DNA of 42,674 nucleotides from Candidatus Poribacteria bacterium (lineage in GTDB: Bacteria > Poribacteria > WGA-4E > PCPOR2b): the NCBI GenBank assembly GCA_028819845.1, contig JAPPKS010000017.1, positions 199,516 to 242,189 of the forward strand. Direction: 5' to 3'. The position numbers and the translations under genes are program-made. The notes beneath the pieces are model-generated. The model saw only the letters and a program-made list of their open reading frames with translations. It did not search any database and had not been told where the DNA came from. Positions 42,427-42,674 of this stretch are shown one piece after another (within the stretch, counting starts at the first letter, position 1; the number at the start of each line of letters is the position of its first letter).

Positions 42427-42674
42427 CACCGTAGGCGGGGCATCTTGCCCCGCGTACACCGCCACGCACCGTAGGCGGGGCATCTTGCCCCGCGTATAAC
42501 GCCACGCACCGTAGGCGGGGCATCTTGCCCCGCGTATACCGCCGCGCACCGTAGGCGGGGCATCTTGCCCCGTGTATACCGCCACGCACCGTAGGCGGGG
42601 CATCTTGCCCCGTGTATACCGCCACGCACCGTAGGCGGGGCATCTTGCCCCGCGTATAACGCCACGCACCGTAG
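42427..42674 (+). repeat. Tandem 40-bp REP array running off the window
   Basis: Six complete 40-bp units begin with GTAGG at 42431, 42471, 42511, 42551, 42591 and 42631, and a seventh is cut at 42671. Each has the hairpin GCGGGGCA-TCT-TGCCCCGC and a short linker (GTAYACCGCC or GTATAACGCC, then ACGCACC). There are no unique spacers, so it is not a CRISPR array. It abuts the ribosome binding site of the isomerase-like gene. Confidence 0.95.

Noticed and set aside
42411-42665. N-terminal extension of the isomerase-like protein
   Set aside because: It consists only of repeat-encoded residues; AGGAG followed by ATG at 42410 gives the normal family N-terminus.
42427-42674. CRISPR-like appearance of the 40-bp array
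   Set aside because: The whole 40-bp unit repeats without unique spacers, and the core is a REP hairpin seen elsewhere in the window.

Overview
The window is a bacterial chromosome segment with moderately GC-rich metabolic genes. It carries several phytanoyl-CoA dioxygenase (PhyH) paralogues, a cluster of secreted LamG proteins, many sugar- or inositol-type oxidoreductases, and abundant GTAG-headed hairpin repeats (core GCGGGGCA-TCT-TGCCCCGC). From memory this combination resembles Candidatus Poribacteria or a related sponge/marine lineage. That placement is inference; no rRNA gene is present to confirm it.

Layout. (1) 1-6.4 kb: a composite repeat, an alpha-oxoamine synthase, then a leftward operon-like set: a double-length UxaA/altronate-dehydratase-like protein, an M19 dipeptidase and an amidohydrolase. 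(2) 6.4-10.9 kb: an inverted REP pair, a membrane-anchored concanavalin-fold protein, and a BlaR1/BlaI-type sensor-repressor pair whose sensor has a large extra C-terminal region. (3) 11.3-20.1 kb: a defence-like island. A visibly AT-richer four-gene operon encodes a NurA-like nuclease, a HerA-like ATPase, a DpdA-like (TGT-family) base transglycosylase and a DUF6884/YaaA-like protein. It is followed by an MmeI-like Type IIL restriction-modification enzyme. Both modules are preceded by diverged copies of the same non-coding block, each ending in a promoter. (4) 20.1-21.0 kb: an unusual non-coding stretch with a consensus promoter running straight into a terminator (candidate small RNA or attenuator) and helically phased 10-bp repeats. 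(5) 21-24 kb: PhyH, REP arrays and an Ldh-family dehydrogenase. (6) 24.3-35 kb: a rightward catabolic cluster (IolD, a small hypothetical, PhyH, a Gfo/Idh/MocA dehydrogenase, an AceE-like ThDP enzyme, a VOC protein, an M24-fold protein and two SDRs). This suggests degradation of inositol or related polyols. (7) 35-41.5 kb: a SUMF1-type lipoprotein and five secreted LamG proteins sharing a C-terminal W-[GA]-x-I-K tail. (8) 41.6 kb to the end: a leftward sugar-phosphate-isomerase-like gene whose ribosome binding site abuts a tandem REP array that runs off the window.

The strongest candidate for an undescribed system is the NurA-HerA-DpdA-DUF6884 operon: a predicted DNA-base-exchange enzyme coupled to a DNA-translocating nuclease complex. 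Its individual families are recognisable, but I do not know this exact four-gene arrangement as a characterised system. All calls come from reading the sequence; no database search was run.
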